From contig NZ_JAKVTW010000008.1 in NCBI RefSeq assembly GCF_022489065.1, positions 1 through 64,000 on the forward strand: a stretch of DNA of 64,000 nt, given 5' to 3'. Source of the DNA: Vreelandella neptunia. Lineage in GTDB: Bacteria > Pseudomonadota > Gammaproteobacteria > Pseudomonadales > Halomonadaceae. Below, one piece after another: positions 27,277-36,963 of this stretch. The notes beneath the pieces were generated by a model, which worked only from the letters and a program-made list of their open reading frames with translations, was not told the DNA's origin and did not search any database. The stretch's first letter is position 1. Each line of letters starts with the position of its first letter. Both the position numbers and the translations under genes were made by a program.

Positions 27277-30200
27277 CTAAACGCTGATGATCTCTTGCCA
27301 GCGCTTTTCAAGGCGTTTTACCGATACGGGTATACGAGTACCCAACTGCTGTGCAAAAAGCGACACCCTTAATTCTTGTAACCACCAGCCAAACGTCACT
27401 AACACCGGGTCTTCAATACGTCCTCGCCGCTCACTTTTTCGACGGGCGTCAAAACGTGCTTCCAATGCCTGGACATCCTGCATCATCATTTGATCACGCC
27501 CGCGTTCACGGGCGGCTTTTTCGAGCCGAACCAATGACGCCTCGGTGTAGCGTGGATATTCATCCAGCCACTCGCCAGCATCCCGTATAAACCCTGGATA
27601 AACCAAACGCTGCATTTGCGCACTAACATCGCTGTACACCAGCGCCAAGGCAAAATTGAGCTTACCTTTTAGTACCTTACTGACTGCCAAATGCCCTTGC
27701 AGCGCGTCTTGTACCTTCACTAACAGTGCTTTTGCTTCTTCAACAAGCTGATTCTGAGTAGCGTTCAGTCGCTGATCAAACTCGCCTTCTGAGCGCGGCA
27801 AAGGATGCTGAGCGACGACCTGGGTAAACACCGCTAGCAGCAGGTCTTCCATCAGGGCTTGCTTACTCCCCACCTTGGCGAACAACAGCGCGCACTTCTC
27901 AATATCTGGCAGTTGCTTAATCGCTTTAACCTGTTCGGGTAGTTTAGCAATTGCCAATCGAGCGATGCCCTCCTGGTGCGCGGCATCAGCTTTTGCAGGA
28001 TGATCGAACAGGACAACTTTAAACGCGTTTTCTGCGTCTGCCCTGGCTTTAGCAAATCCGGCTTCGGCAACCAGGGCAGGATACGCCTCTACGCGAATTC
28101 CTGCCTGGGTGGTAACACGGGATGTAGGCAACGGTTCTTTGGGTAACCCGGCGATGGCGGGCTCAGAACTCACCTGTTCGGCCAACGCCTGGGCGCCTGC
28201 GCTAGCTGCTGCCTCGAAGCGCTGCTCCAGTGCGCGTAAATCACGCCCTTGGCCCAGGGTTTCTCCGGCATGGTCGACCACGCGAATATTCATGATGAGG
28301 TGCGGTTCAAGCACGTCTAGACGCCAGTCGTCGGGGTGAACCCGCGTCGATGTTCGACGGCGAATAAACTCTCCCAACGCCTCGGTTAACGGGCGTTGAT
28401 CGGGCACCAGGGTTTCCAGCGCCGCATCCACCCAATCGGGGATTGGTACCACTTGGCGGCGGATACTTTTGGGCAGCGACTTTAGCAGCGCAATACACTT
28501 TTCGCGCAACAGCCCAGGCACCAGCCACTCCAGCGCATGCACCGGCACCTGCGGCAGCATGGCAGCGGGAACTGTAAGGGTGACACCGTCATCTTCGGCT
28601 TCAGGGTCAAAGTGGTAACTCACCGGATAGGCAACGCCAGCAAGGGTGAGATGGTCGGGGTACTGCGCCTGAGTGACGTCATCAGCATCCCGCGCCTTAA
28701 GCGAATCAATATCAAAGTGGAGTAACTGAGGGTCCTGCTGCTCGGCCTGTTTACGCCAGTGCTCAAAGCCTTTGCCGTTGACGATGTCGGCCGAGATTCG
28801 CTGACCGTAAAAATCATACAGGGTGTCTTCATCAACCAGAATATCTCGCCGACGAGCACGATCTTCCAGCGCCTCGACCTCATCGATCAGTTCACGGTTA
28901 TGAGCAAAGAAGGCGCCTTTGGTGTGAAACTCCCCTTCCACCAGCGCTCGACGAATAAATAGCTCGCGTGACTCCTGGGGGGCGATGGGTCCGTAATGCA
29001 CTCGACGCCGCGCCACAATCGGCAGCCCAAACAGGGTTACCTGTTCAAACGCGACGACCTGCGCCCGCTTCATTTCCCAATGAGGTTCGCTGTAGCTGCG
29101 TTTGACCAGATGCTGCGCCTGGGGCTCAATCCACTGTGGATCGATCTTAGCCACGGTGCGGGCAAACAGCTTGGAGGTTTCCACCATCTCAAACGCCATG
29201 ATCCATTTGGGCGACTTTTTGGCCAGCCCAGATCCAGGATGGATCATAAACTTACGATTGCGGGCACCGAGATACTCACGGTTCTCCACCAGCGTACCCA
29301 AATTGGAGAGTAGGCCTGAAAGCAGCGCTTGGTGAACTTTACCTGAGGTTTTACGTCGTGCCTGCTTAGCCTGCTCTTCGCTCTCGTCTTCATCACGTGC
29401 AGGGGGCGCGGGCACGTCGATATCCATATCGCGCAGCAACTGACGAAGCTGGCGGAAGGTGTCGTGCCACTCGCGCATGCGCAGGTAGTTGATGTAGTGC
29501 TCGCGGCACCAACGGCGTAGTTGATTACCCGATAGCGCCTCGCGGGCATTCTCAATGCCGTGCCAAAGGTTCAGCAAGGCGACAAAGTCAGAATCCGGAT
29601 CGTGCCAGCGCTGGTGAGCTTGATCAGCCGCTTGGCGCTTGTCCGCAGGCCGGTCACGGGGGTCTTGAATGGCGAGTGCCGAGACCACGATCAGCACATC
29701 CCGCAGGCTGCCAAATTCGGCGCCCGCCAGCACCATGCGCGCCAGGCGTGGGTCAATGGGCAGCCTTGCCAGCTTGCGGCCAAGCGGAGAAAGATGCTGT
29801 CGCTCATCGACGGCTCCCAGTTCAAACAGCAACCGGAAGCCGTCTTTCACAAAGCGGCTATCGGGCGGGTCGACAAACGGAAACGCCTCGATATCGCCAA
29901 GCTTGAGCCCCAGCATCGATAGAATGACGGACGCCAAGTTGGTACGCTGAATTTCGGGATCGGTAAAACCAGGCCGGGAGAGAAAATCCTCTTCGCTGTA
30001 AAGGCGAATACACACGCCTTCGGCGATCCTCCCACAGCGCCCCTTGCGCTGGTTGGCGCTGGCTTGGCTGACCGCTTCCACCGGCAACCGCTGAATTTTG
30101 GAGCGGTAGCTATAGCGGCTAATACGCACAAGGCCGGGGTCTATCACGTAGCGAATGCCGGGAACGGTCAGCGAGGTTTCCGCGACATTGGTGGCCAGCA

Positions 30201-31323
30201 CGATACGCCGCCCGCGGTGCGGGGCAAACACGCGGTTCTGCTCTTCGTTGGAGAGCCGAGCGTAAAGCGGCAGGATTTCGGTGCCTTTTAGCTCGGCGCG
30301 GCGTAGGGTATCCGCGGTTTCACGAATCTCACGCTCACCGGGTAAGAACACCAGTACATCCCGTGGGCCGTGCAGCCAGCCTTTTTCCCGCTCAATCGCT
30401 TCAATCTCTTCCACCGCGTGGAGAATGCCCTCTTGCAGCGTGCGGTCTTCTTCATCGTCTTCGTCGCGCACCAGCGGCCGGTAGTGAACTTCAACTGGGT
30501 AGGTGCGACCCGTCACTTCAACTACTGGCGCAGGCGTTTTAGCCGTGCCGAAGTGCTTGGCAAAGCGATCAACGTCAATGGTTGCCGAAGTAATGATGAT
30601 TTTTAGGTCGGGCCGCTTGGGCAGCAAACGCTTGAGGTAGCCGAGCAGAAAATCAATATTCAGACTACGCTCGTGGGCTTCATCAATAATAATCGTGTCG
30701 TAGCGAAGCAGCAGTGGGTCATTCTGCGTCTCGGCCAGCAAAATCCCGTCGGTCATTAGTTTGACTAGGGTAGTTGGGCTGCTTTGGTCGGTGAAGCGCA
30801 CCTGGTAGCCCACCTGCTCGCCCAGGGAGACCTGAAGCTCTTCGGCTAAACGCCCCGCAACGCTGCGGGCAGCCAGGCGACGCGGCTGGGTGTGACCTAT
30901 CAAACCGCGGCGACCACGCCCCAGCTCCAAACACATCTTGGGTAGCTGTGTAGTTTTGCCTGAACCGGTCTCCCCTGCCACCACCACTACCTGGTGATCA
31001 CGTATCGCGTTGACGATGTCTTCTCTTCGCTCAACGACGGGTAGCTCAGGCGGATAGTTTAGCGCCACTTGCTGGGCTTCACGCAGGCTGAGCTGTTGCT
31101 GAGAGCGATCAAGCTCACGCTGCACTTCATCCAAACCACGACTAATGGGCTTGTTATCGCGTTGACGGCGGTATAGACCCGCCAGGCGCCGCTCTAGCCG
31201 TTCGGCATCACGCAGCATCACATGCCCTGCCGCCTGATGCAGCGACGCGAGACGTTGGCTATCGGTAGGGGCTGGGGATGTGTCGGTGGTCACGATTGAG
31301 TCGGCTTCCATTCGCTTGGGCAT
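27277..31323 (-). CDS. hrpA: ATP-dependent RNA helicase HrpA
   Basis: A 1348-residue DEAH-box helicase of full family length. Seen: motif I GETGSGKTTQLPK near residue 117, motif II DEAHERSLN, motif III SATID and motif VI QRKGRCGR, followed by the HA2 and OB regions and the long C-terminal HrpA domain. E. coli HrpA acts in mRNA processing and the rescue of stalled ribosomes. The start is uncertain, since neither ATG 31323 nor ATG 31311 has a clear ribosome site. It is monocistronic. Confidence 0.95.
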   Translation of the reverse strand: MPKRMEADSIVTTDTSPAPTDSQRLASLHQAAGHVMLRDAERLERRLAGLYRRQRDNKPISRGLDEVQRELDRSQQQLSLREAQQVALNYPPELPVVERREDIVNAIRDHQVVVVAGETGSGKTTQLPKMCLELGRGRRGLIGHTQPRRLAARSVAGRLAEELQVSLGEQVGYQVRFTDQSSPTTLVKLMTDGILLAETQNDPLLLRYDTIIIDEAHERSLNIDFLLGYLKRLLPKRPDLKIIITSATIDVDRFAKHFGTAKTPAPVVEVTGRTYPVEVHYRPLVRDEDDEEDRTLQEGILHAVEEIEAIEREKGWLHGPRDVLVFLPGEREIRETADTLRRAELKGTEILPLYARLSNEEQNRVFAPHRGRRIVLATNVAETSLTVPGIRYVIDPGLVRISRYSYRSKIQRLPVEAVSQASANQRKGRCGRIAEGVCIRLYSEEDFLSRPGFTDPEIQRTNLASVILSMLGLKLGDIEAFPFVDPPDSRFVKDGFRLLFELGAVDERQHLSPLGRKLARLPIDPRLARMVLAGAEFGSLRDVLIVVSALAIQDPRDRPADKRQAADQAHQRWHDPDSDFVALLNLWHGIENAREALSGNQLRRWCREHYINYLRMREWHDTFRQLRQLLRDMDIDVPAPPARDEDESEEQAKQARRKTSGKVHQALLSGLLSNLGTLVENREYLGARNRKFMIHPGSGLAKKSPKWIMAFEMVETSKLFARTVAKIDPQWIEPQAQHLVKRSYSEPHWEMKRAQVVAFEQVTLFGLPIVARRRVHYGPIAPQESRELFIRRALVEGEFHTKGAFFAHNRELIDEVEALEDRARRRDILVDEDTLYDFYGQRISADIVNGKGFEHWRKQAEQQDPQLLHFDIDSLKARDADDVTQAQYPDHLTLAGVAYPVSYHFDPEAEDDGVTLTVPAAMLPQVPVHALEWLVPGLLREKCIALLKSLPKSIRRQVVPIPDWVDAALETLVPDQRPLTEALGEFIRRRTSTRVHPDDWRLDVLEPHLIMNIRVVDHAGETLGQGRDLRALEQRFEAAASAGAQALAEQVSSEPAIAGLPKEPLPTSRVTTQAGIRVEAYPALVAEAGFAKARADAENAFKVVLFDHPAKADAAHQEGIARLAIAKLPEQVKAIKQLPDIEKCALLFAKVGSKQALMEDLLLAVFTQVVAQHPLPRSEGEFDQRLNATQNQLVEEAKALLVKVQDALQGHLAVSKVLKGKLNFALALVYSDVSAQMQRLVYPGFIRDAGEWLDEYPRYTEASLVRLEKAARERGRDQMMMQDVQALEARFDARRKSERRGRIEDPVLVTFGWWLQELRVSLFAQQLGTRIPVSVKRLEKRWQEIISV

Positions 31324-31351
31324 TTAACAGGAGACATTTAACTCGAGATAT

Positions 31352-31380
31352 AAAAAATCAACCCGCTCAATTGAGCGGGT
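31352..31380 (-). terminator. Rho-independent terminator of fadD
   Basis: A perfect 20-base palindrome ACCCGCTCAATTGAGCGGGT at 31361-31380 is followed on the minus strand by GATTTTTT. It ends transcripts from fadD about 240 bases past its stop and shields hrpA. Confidence 0.8.
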
Positions 31381-31499
31381 CTTAAACACAGTTCCGTAGT
31401 GTAACGCTTTCATCTCCACGACGCCTAACCACAAAGCAAACAGTAAGCGGGCGAGTCCAGGTCTCCACAAGGGCGCTGTGAACCCGTCCGTGGGCGCTA

Positions 31500-31572
31500 C
31501 TTTCGCCATCTGACCGCCATGGATGGCGGAAATGCCGGAATTGTCAGGAATATTTTCCGGCCATGGCGAAAG
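31500..31572. repeat. Three-armed palindromic element in the fadD 3' region
   Basis: A perfect 10-base outer stem (CTTTCGCCAT at 31500-31509, ATGGCGAAAG at 31563-31572) encloses two inner hairpins: 31514-31529 (CCGCCAT/ATGGCGG) and 31535-31560 (CCGGAA/TTCCGG). It has the shape of a folded non-coding RNA or a REP-like element. It lies 42 bases past the fadD stop and before the terminator. Otherwise the 291-base gap 31324-31614 shows only that terminator. Confidence 0.6.
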
Positions 31573-31614
31573 ACCCTTGTTACAACCTGCCCTCGCCCGC
31601 TAATCGAGTGTTTA

Positions 31615-33300
31615 TTAATGGCTATCTGATGACGTTTTTGAAGGCTCTTCGTCGCGCAATTGGCGGCGGAGCACTTTGCCCACATTGGTTTTGGGCAACT
31701 CATCACGAAATTCGATGACCTTAGGCACCTTATAACCGGTTAGCTCTTTTTTGCACCAATCACGTAGCGTTTTCTCATCAAGCTGACTATTTTTGCTCAC
31801 CACAAACAGTTTAATGACTTCGCCAGCATTTTCATCCGGCACCCCAACTGCCGCCGACTCAAGGACATCCGGGTGAGCGGCAACCACATCTTCAATCTCG
31901 TTGGGATAAACGTTGAAGCCAGAGACCAAAATCATGTCTTTCTTACGATCAACGATGCGTATATAGCCATCATCCTGCAACACAGCGATATCACCGGTGT
32001 GGAACCAGCCATTCTCATCAATAGAAACCCGGGTTTCATCTTCGCGCTGCCAGTAGCCTTTCATCACCTGCGGCCCTTGAACGCATAGCTCCCCAGGCTC
32101 ACCCATCGCCACATCGTTGCCGTCCGCGTCGACGACTTTTACGGCGGTGCCGGCAACCGGCTTACCGATGGTACCCAACTGAATCGCATCGGTGGGATTG
32201 AAACTTACAATGGGGGATGTTTCCGTCAGACCGTAACCTTCAGCAATCGGGCAGCCGGTGGTTTGCTCCCAGCGCTGCGCCGCGGCTTTGGTTAGCGCCA
32301 TGCCGCCTGAGATGGTTAGCTTCAACTTAGAAAAATCCAGCTGTTTAAAATCATCACGATTGCATAGCGCATTAAACAGTGTATTGAGGCCGATGAAAGC
32401 GGTGAACGGCAGCCCTTTGAGTTCTTTGACAAAACTATCCAAATCGCGAGGATTAGTGATCAACAAAGAGTGGTTACCCGTTTCCATTAAAAACAAGCAG
32501 TTAACGGTAAATGTATAGATGTGATAAACCGGCAATGGAGCAATCACCAGCTCTTCGCCATCGGTCAGATGAGCGCCAATAGCTTCACGCGCCTGCAGCA
32601 TATTGGCGATCAAATTACGATGAGTCAGCATCGCCCCTTTCGGCATTCCGGTCGTACCACCAGTGTATTGAAGCGCAGCTAAATCATCAGAACTTCTGTT
32701 GACCTCGGTGTGGCTTAGCGAGGCGCCTTTTTTTAGCGCATCGCGAAAGCCAATCGCATTGGGTAGCGAGTAGGCAGGTACCATTTTCTTGACGTGCTTC
32801 ACCACGGCATTGATCAACCAGCGCTTGGGCACATCATGTAAATCAGCTAATTGGGTAACTAAAACGTGCTTGATGTCTGTTTTATCGAGCACTTTCTCCA
32901 ACTTATCCGCCATATTGGCCAAGATTAAAATGGCTTTAGCGTTGGAGTCCTTGAACTGATTAGCCATTTCCCGCTCGGTATACAGCGGGTTGGTATTGAC
33001 CACCACTAGCCCCGCCCGAAGCGCGCCAAAGACTGCCACTGGAAATTGCAGCACGTTGGGTAGCTGAATAGCGATCCGATCCCCGGGAACAAGGTCGGTT
33101 TCGTGCTGCAGCCAAGCGGCAAAGTCTGCTGATAGGCGGTCAAGGTCGGCGAAAGTCAGCGTTTTCCCCATGCAGGAAAATGCGGGCTTGTCCTTAAAAC
33201 GTTCTACTGCGGTTTGGAAAACATCCGTGACTGAATCGTATTGATCCAACCCTTCAAGCGCTGGGCCACGTAAAACGGCGGCGTTGGCGTGTTCGCTCAT
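31615..33300 (-). CDS. fadD: Long-chain fatty acid-CoA ligase FadD
   Basis: A 561-residue acyl-CoA synthetase at the inner membrane, activating imported long-chain fatty acids. Seen: ATP motif YTGGTTGMPKGAMLTH, GYGLTETSPIVSFNP and the fatty-acyl signature NGWFHTGDIAVLQDDGYIRI, with the C-terminal lysine in PKTNVGKVLRRQLR. ATG 33300 (MSEHANAA) has CGGAGA upstream; the TTG six bases earlier is rejected. A PsrA-like palindrome lies about 165 bases upstream. The promoter region also holds several TCAGTTCTG-like copies at about 33370-33408. Confidence 0.95.
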   Translation of the reverse strand: MSEHANAAVLRGPALEGLDQYDSVTDVFQTAVERFKDKPAFSCMGKTLTFADLDRLSADFAAWLQHETDLVPGDRIAIQLPNVLQFPVAVFGALRAGLVVVNTNPLYTEREMANQFKDSNAKAILILANMADKLEKVLDKTDIKHVLVTQLADLHDVPKRWLINAVVKHVKKMVPAYSLPNAIGFRDALKKGASLSHTEVNRSSDDLAALQYTGGTTGMPKGAMLTHRNLIANMLQAREAIGAHLTDGEELVIAPLPVYHIYTFTVNCLFLMETGNHSLLITNPRDLDSFVKELKGLPFTAFIGLNTLFNALCNRDDFKQLDFSKLKLTISGGMALTKAAAQRWEQTTGCPIAEGYGLTETSPIVSFNPTDAIQLGTIGKPVAGTAVKVVDADGNDVAMGEPGELCVQGPQVMKGYWQREDETRVSIDENGWFHTGDIAVLQDDGYIRIVDRKKDMILVSGFNVYPNEIEDVVAAHPDVLESAAVGVPDENAGEVIKLFVVSKNSQLDEKTLRDWCKKELTGYKVPKVIEFRDELPKTNVGKVLRRQLRDEEPSKTSSDSH

Positions 33301-33463
33301 GGGCAATCTCCGCTATCCATGTCGGCGTCAATCACCGACCTTGTTGTTGTCGCTAGGCTATTCTGGCTAGGTTCAGTTCTGTCTCAGTTCTGGCTCAGTT
33401 CAGTTCTGACCAAGTACAGATGCCCAACGATATACGACCTATAACAAGCTGTAAAACGATCGA

Positions 33464-33481
33464 TTGAAACTTACGTTTCAA
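33464..33481. promoter_or_regulatory. PsrA-like operator upstream of fadD
   Basis: A perfect palindrome TTGAAAC-TTAC-GTTTCAA that matches the PsrA consensus (G/C)AAAC-N4-GTTT(G/C). PsrA represses fatty-acid oxidation genes and is released by long-chain fatty acids in pseudomonads. The site is about 165 bases from the fadD ATG, a likely promoter position. Confidence 0.7.
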
Positions 33482-33546
33482 CTTTAGCCCTAGTGTAAGA
33501 CAGACAAAATCAGGACACCTACCCTTAACGTAAGATACTAAATCTA

Positions 33547-34326
33547 TTATGGACAGTATCTCGCCTGGATTTCTCCATCTCGCCACACCAATAGCTCTCC
33601 AGGCACCATACGTTGCCACGCTTCATTGTGGGTAAGCGGCTCAGTGGCAATCACCGACACAATATCGTCGGGGGTGGTGTGTTCGGCAAAATTCACTGTC
33701 ATTTCAGCGTCGGAGAGTTCCGCATCGCCAAAAGGTGCGCAGCGAGTGATGTGAGCCAGCTTGGTGGCGCAAAAGGTATATAAATAGCAGCCATCAGAGA
33801 GCAACATATTGAAAACGCCTAATGCTCTGAGCTCCTCACATAGCTGATGCACACGTTCCCAGAGCACTTCAAGCTTAGCTGGCGGGGTAGGAAAAGCGCG
33901 CCGTAGCTCGCCCATTAGCCAGCAGTAAGCGTGCTCGCTATCAGTGCTGCCAACTGGGGTGTAGTTGCCTAATGCCAGGCGCTCCCAGCCGCTTAATTGA
34001 CCATTATGCGCATAGCACCAAGGCCGCCCCCACATTTCACGGGTGAAGGGGTGGGTATTGGCTAGCTTTACGCCCCCCACGTTAGCTTGACGAATGTGGC
34101 TGATTACCACATTGGACTTAATGGGGTAATCGCAAATTAGCCGCGCGATGGGGGAATCAACCGACGGGTGAGGGTCACGGAAATCGCGGTAGCCGCCCTC
34201 TTCATAGAAGGCGATTCCCCAGCCATCACGGTGGGGGCCTGTGCCCCCACCGCGGTGCAAAAAGCCCGAAAAGCTAAAACAGATATCGGTAGGCACATTG
34301 GCACTCATGCCCAGCAGTTCACACAT
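33547..34326 (-). CDS. Class II glutamine amidotransferase (YafJ-like)
   Basis: A 259-residue N-terminal-nucleophile amidotransferase domain protein. The start is fixed by the catalytic cysteine as residue 2 (MCELLGMSANVP), so ATG 34326 is chosen over a start 30 bases earlier. Other seen motifs: GWGIAFYEEGG, ISHIRQANVGG, NTHPF and YAHNGQLSGW. No synthetase domain is attached, as in YafJ-type proteins. The acceptor substrate is unknown. Confidence 0.9.
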   Translation of the reverse strand: MCELLGMSANVPTDICFSFSGFLHRGGGTGPHRDGWGIAFYEEGGYRDFRDPHPSVDSPIARLICDYPIKSNVVISHIRQANVGGVKLANTHPFTREMWGRPWCYAHNGQLSGWERLALGNYTPVGSTDSEHAYCWLMGELRRAFPTPPAKLEVLWERVHQLCEELRALGVFNMLLSDGCYLYTFCATKLAHITRCAPFGDAELSDAEMTVNFAEHTTPDDIVSVIATEPLTHNEAWQRMVPGELLVWRDGEIQARYCP

Positions 34327-34372
34327 ACGCTTCACACATGCCAAGCCACCAAACAATTCACTAAGCGATCCA

Positions 34373-34798
34373 TCAATTAATCACCGGTTCGCGACGGCGT
34401 GGGGGCGTCTGGTCATCCTCACGCTCCTCTTCTTGCGTGACATACTCCGCGCTACTCGAACGACGCCACCACCACAGAGCAACACCAATAAGCGCACCTA
34501 GCGCCATACCCAACACCAGCCACATAAGCCCACCACGCAGCGCTGCACCATTATTTTCTAGAAAGCCAACCGCCGCCACCATCGCCGCTGGTGCCCAACC
34601 GGTATAGAATTCACCCTCTTCTATTAACGGCAATCGAAAACTGGCGGGCGCCCATATCGCCCCAGCGACTGCCCAGGTCAGCACTAAGCGTGGCAAACGA
34701 GGCAAAAAAGTGAGCGCAAAATAGACCGCGACAATCACCAACAGCGAAAGCCCGTAGTAACTCAGCCACAGCAGTGATGTTGAATTTGCAAACAGCAT
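34373..34798 (-). CDS. Hypothetical inner-membrane protein
   Basis: A 141-residue protein with about four hydrophobic helices (SLLWLSYYGLSLLVIVAVYF, then one near 35-50, one near 70-85, and GLMWLVLGMALGALIGVALW). It ends in a charged cytoplasmic tail rich in Glu, Asp and Arg. ATG 34798 has AGGGG upstream; ATG 34810 overlaps that site. It lies 46 bases upstream of the YafJ-like gene, so co-transcription is likely. I do not recognise a family. Confidence 0.75.
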   Translation of the reverse strand: MLFANSTSLLWLSYYGLSLLVIVAVYFALTFLPRLPRLVLTWAVAGAIWAPASFRLPLIEEGEFYTGWAPAAMVAAVGFLENNGAALRGGLMWLVLGMALGALIGVALWWWRRSSSAEYVTQEEEREDDQTPPRRREPVIN

Positions 34799-34860
34799 AA
34801 TACCCCTCATGTGGGTGAACTCACCCGACGTTGATTTCCCGTTATGGTACCTATCAATTT

Positions 34861-36963
34861 ATGAAAGCACAGCAAGGCATACACTCAGGCTTACCCGCTG
34901 CGCGCTATTATCGCGCTAATGACCCGCAATGGCACTGGCTGGAAGAGCGCGAAAACACTGATGTTAGCAACTTTATTGAGGCCGCCAACCAGCAACAAGC
35001 CGATTGGTTTGAACCACTTGCCCCGCTGGAAGAAGCGTTATACCAGAGCCATCTAGCGCGTCGTGAATTGGCCGTCACGAGCCTTAAGACACCACTTGAC
35101 CACTTTACGTTCTGGAGCGAGACCGGTGCCAAAGACGACTACCCCTGCTGGTGGCGTCACCCCAACCATCAGCCCGAACAGCTTGAATGCTTTTTCGACG
35201 TTAGCGCCCGCGCTACCGAGCATGATTTTTACGACATGGGCGACATGGCACTTTCTCCCGATGAGCAGTGGCTCGCTTGGACAGAAGACACCCAGGGAGA
35301 TGAACGCTTTACACTATGGTTGAAAGCGCTACCTGATGGTAAACCCGTGAAGTTGCTCAGCGATATTGGCGCTGGCCTTTGCTGGGCGGAAGACCAAACC
35401 GCCACGATGGCCACTCTCCTATTTACTCGCTTTGATGATACCCAGCGCCCGGATAGCGTATGGCGCATACTGCTAAGCCTGGATGACCCCAGCGCCTCAC
35501 TAGCGCCTGAGCTGGTGCTGCGGGAGGAGGATCCTGAGTTCTGGATTGGGATTGGCAAAACGCGTTCACGGTCATGGCTACTGCTGGAAAGTGGCTCGAA
35601 AGACACCAGTGAAATTCATCTGCTGCCCGCGCATACTCCAGCCGCAACACCGCTGTGTATTCAGCCTCGCCAGGCCGGGGTCGAGTACCATATCGACCAT
35701 CGCCCGGGCAGCTTTTATCGACTGCATAATCAAGCAGGCGCTCACTTTCAGCTTGATTTTCTGTCGGAAAGCCAACTTGGCCAACGTCAATTAGATTGGC
35801 TAACCTTAATCGCTCACCGTGAAGAGGCCACGCTTGAAGGCGTTGATGCGTTCTCCTGGGGGCTGATGCTGGGTGAGCGCGACCATGACCAAGCGCAGGT
35901 ACGTTTAAGGCGATTAGTGTTTAACGCGGAGCATACCTGCACACTGGATGAGTATCTGGCCCTGCCCGAACAGCCATGTTCACAACTGCTGGAAGATGCG
36001 CCGCACTTTGATAGCCAAGTGCTGCGTTTGCGCGAAGAGTCATTTACCCAGCCAACCAGCTGGTTCTCTCTTGATCTAACCAGCGGCGAACGAACGCTAC
36101 TCAAACGTGCGCCCGTTTACGGCAGCCTTCAACCTGAACAACTCGTTAGTAAGCGTCTATGGGCCACCAGCCATGACGGCGAGCAGGTGCCTGTTTCGGT
36201 AGTCATGCGCGCTGACTTAGCGGATCAACCTTTACCCACGCTGCTGTATGGCTACGGCGCTTATGGTGAGGCGCTTGACCCCTGGTTCTCTATCGCCCGG
36301 TTAGAGCTGCTGGAATGCGGTGCCGCTTTTGCCGTCGCCCATGTGAGAGGTGGCGGTGAACGGGGTGAGCCCTGGTATCTAAATGGCAAGATGGCCCATA
36401 AGGAAAACAGCTTTCATGATTATATGGCAGCGCGAGAGGCACTGGTTGAGCAAGGCGTCAGCGATCCCCAGCGTATAGTGGCCTATGGCGCGAGCGCCGG
36501 CGGGCTACTTGTGGGTACCTGTATTAATCGTGCGCCGGACGCTTTCTGTGCTGCCTTGCTGGATGTGCCCTTCTTGGACGTACTGCGCACCATGCAGAAC
36601 CCGGAACTTCCGCTGACGACCGCAGAGTACAGCGAGTGGGGGAACCCGGAAGCGCCTGACGTCATGGCAAGAATCCGCGGCTATTCACCGATCGATAATA
36701 TCAAGCCACAAAAATATCCTGCGCTATGGATTGAAGGCAGCTGGTTCGACACCCGAGTAAGCTACTGGGAGCCGGCCAAATTTTACGCCCAGGTATCACT
36801 AGAGCAGCAAGGATCGGCGCCGATTCTCATGCGTACTGATATGAATAGCGGCCACGGTGGCGCATCCGGGCGATTCAAAGCCTGGCGCGATACTGCTCGG
36901 CAAGATGCTTTTATTCTTTGGGCGTTGGGCCTTGACGCTCATCCATCTCCAGATCCTGCATAA
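34861..36963 (+). CDS. ptrB: Oligopeptidase B (S9A prolyl oligopeptidase family)
   Basis: A 700-residue serine peptidase that cuts short peptides after basic residues. The N-terminal half is a beta-propeller gate and the C-terminal third an alpha/beta hydrolase. Seen: LLYGYGAYGEALDPWFS, nucleophile in AYGASAGGLLVG, acid in EGSWFDTRVSYWEPAKF and histidine in NSGHGGASGRF. ATG 34861 starts the family-like sequence, but no clear ribosome site precedes it. The last 53 bases overlap the convergent heme oxygenase gene. Confidence 0.93.
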   Translation: MKAQQGIHSGLPAARYYRANDPQWHWLEERENTDVSNFIEAANQQQADWFEPLAPLEEALYQSHLARRELAVTSLKTPLDHFTFWSETGAKDDYPCWWRHPNHQPEQLECFFDVSARATEHDFYDMGDMALSPDEQWLAWTEDTQGDERFTLWLKALPDGKPVKLLSDIGAGLCWAEDQTATMATLLFTRFDDTQRPDSVWRILLSLDDPSASLAPELVLREEDPEFWIGIGKTRSRSWLLLESGSKDTSEIHLLPAHTPAATPLCIQPRQAGVEYHIDHRPGSFYRLHNQAGAHFQLDFLSESQLGQRQLDWLTLIAHREEATLEGVDAFSWGLMLGERDHDQAQVRLRRLVFNAEHTCTLDEYLALPEQPCSQLLEDAPHFDSQVLRLREESFTQPTSWFSLDLTSGERTLLKRAPVYGSLQPEQLVSKRLWATSHDGEQVPVSVVMRADLADQPLPTLLYGYGAYGEALDPWFSIARLELLECGAAFAVAHVRGGGERGEPWYLNGKMAHKENSFHDYMAAREALVEQGVSDPQRIVAYGASAGGLLVGTCINRAPDAFCAALLDVPFLDVLRTMQNPELPLTTAEYSEWGNPEAPDVMARIRGYSPIDNIKPQKYPALWIEGSWFDTRVSYWEPAKFYAQVSLEQQGSAPILMRTDMNSGHGGASGRFKAWRDTARQDAFILWALGLDAHPSPDPA

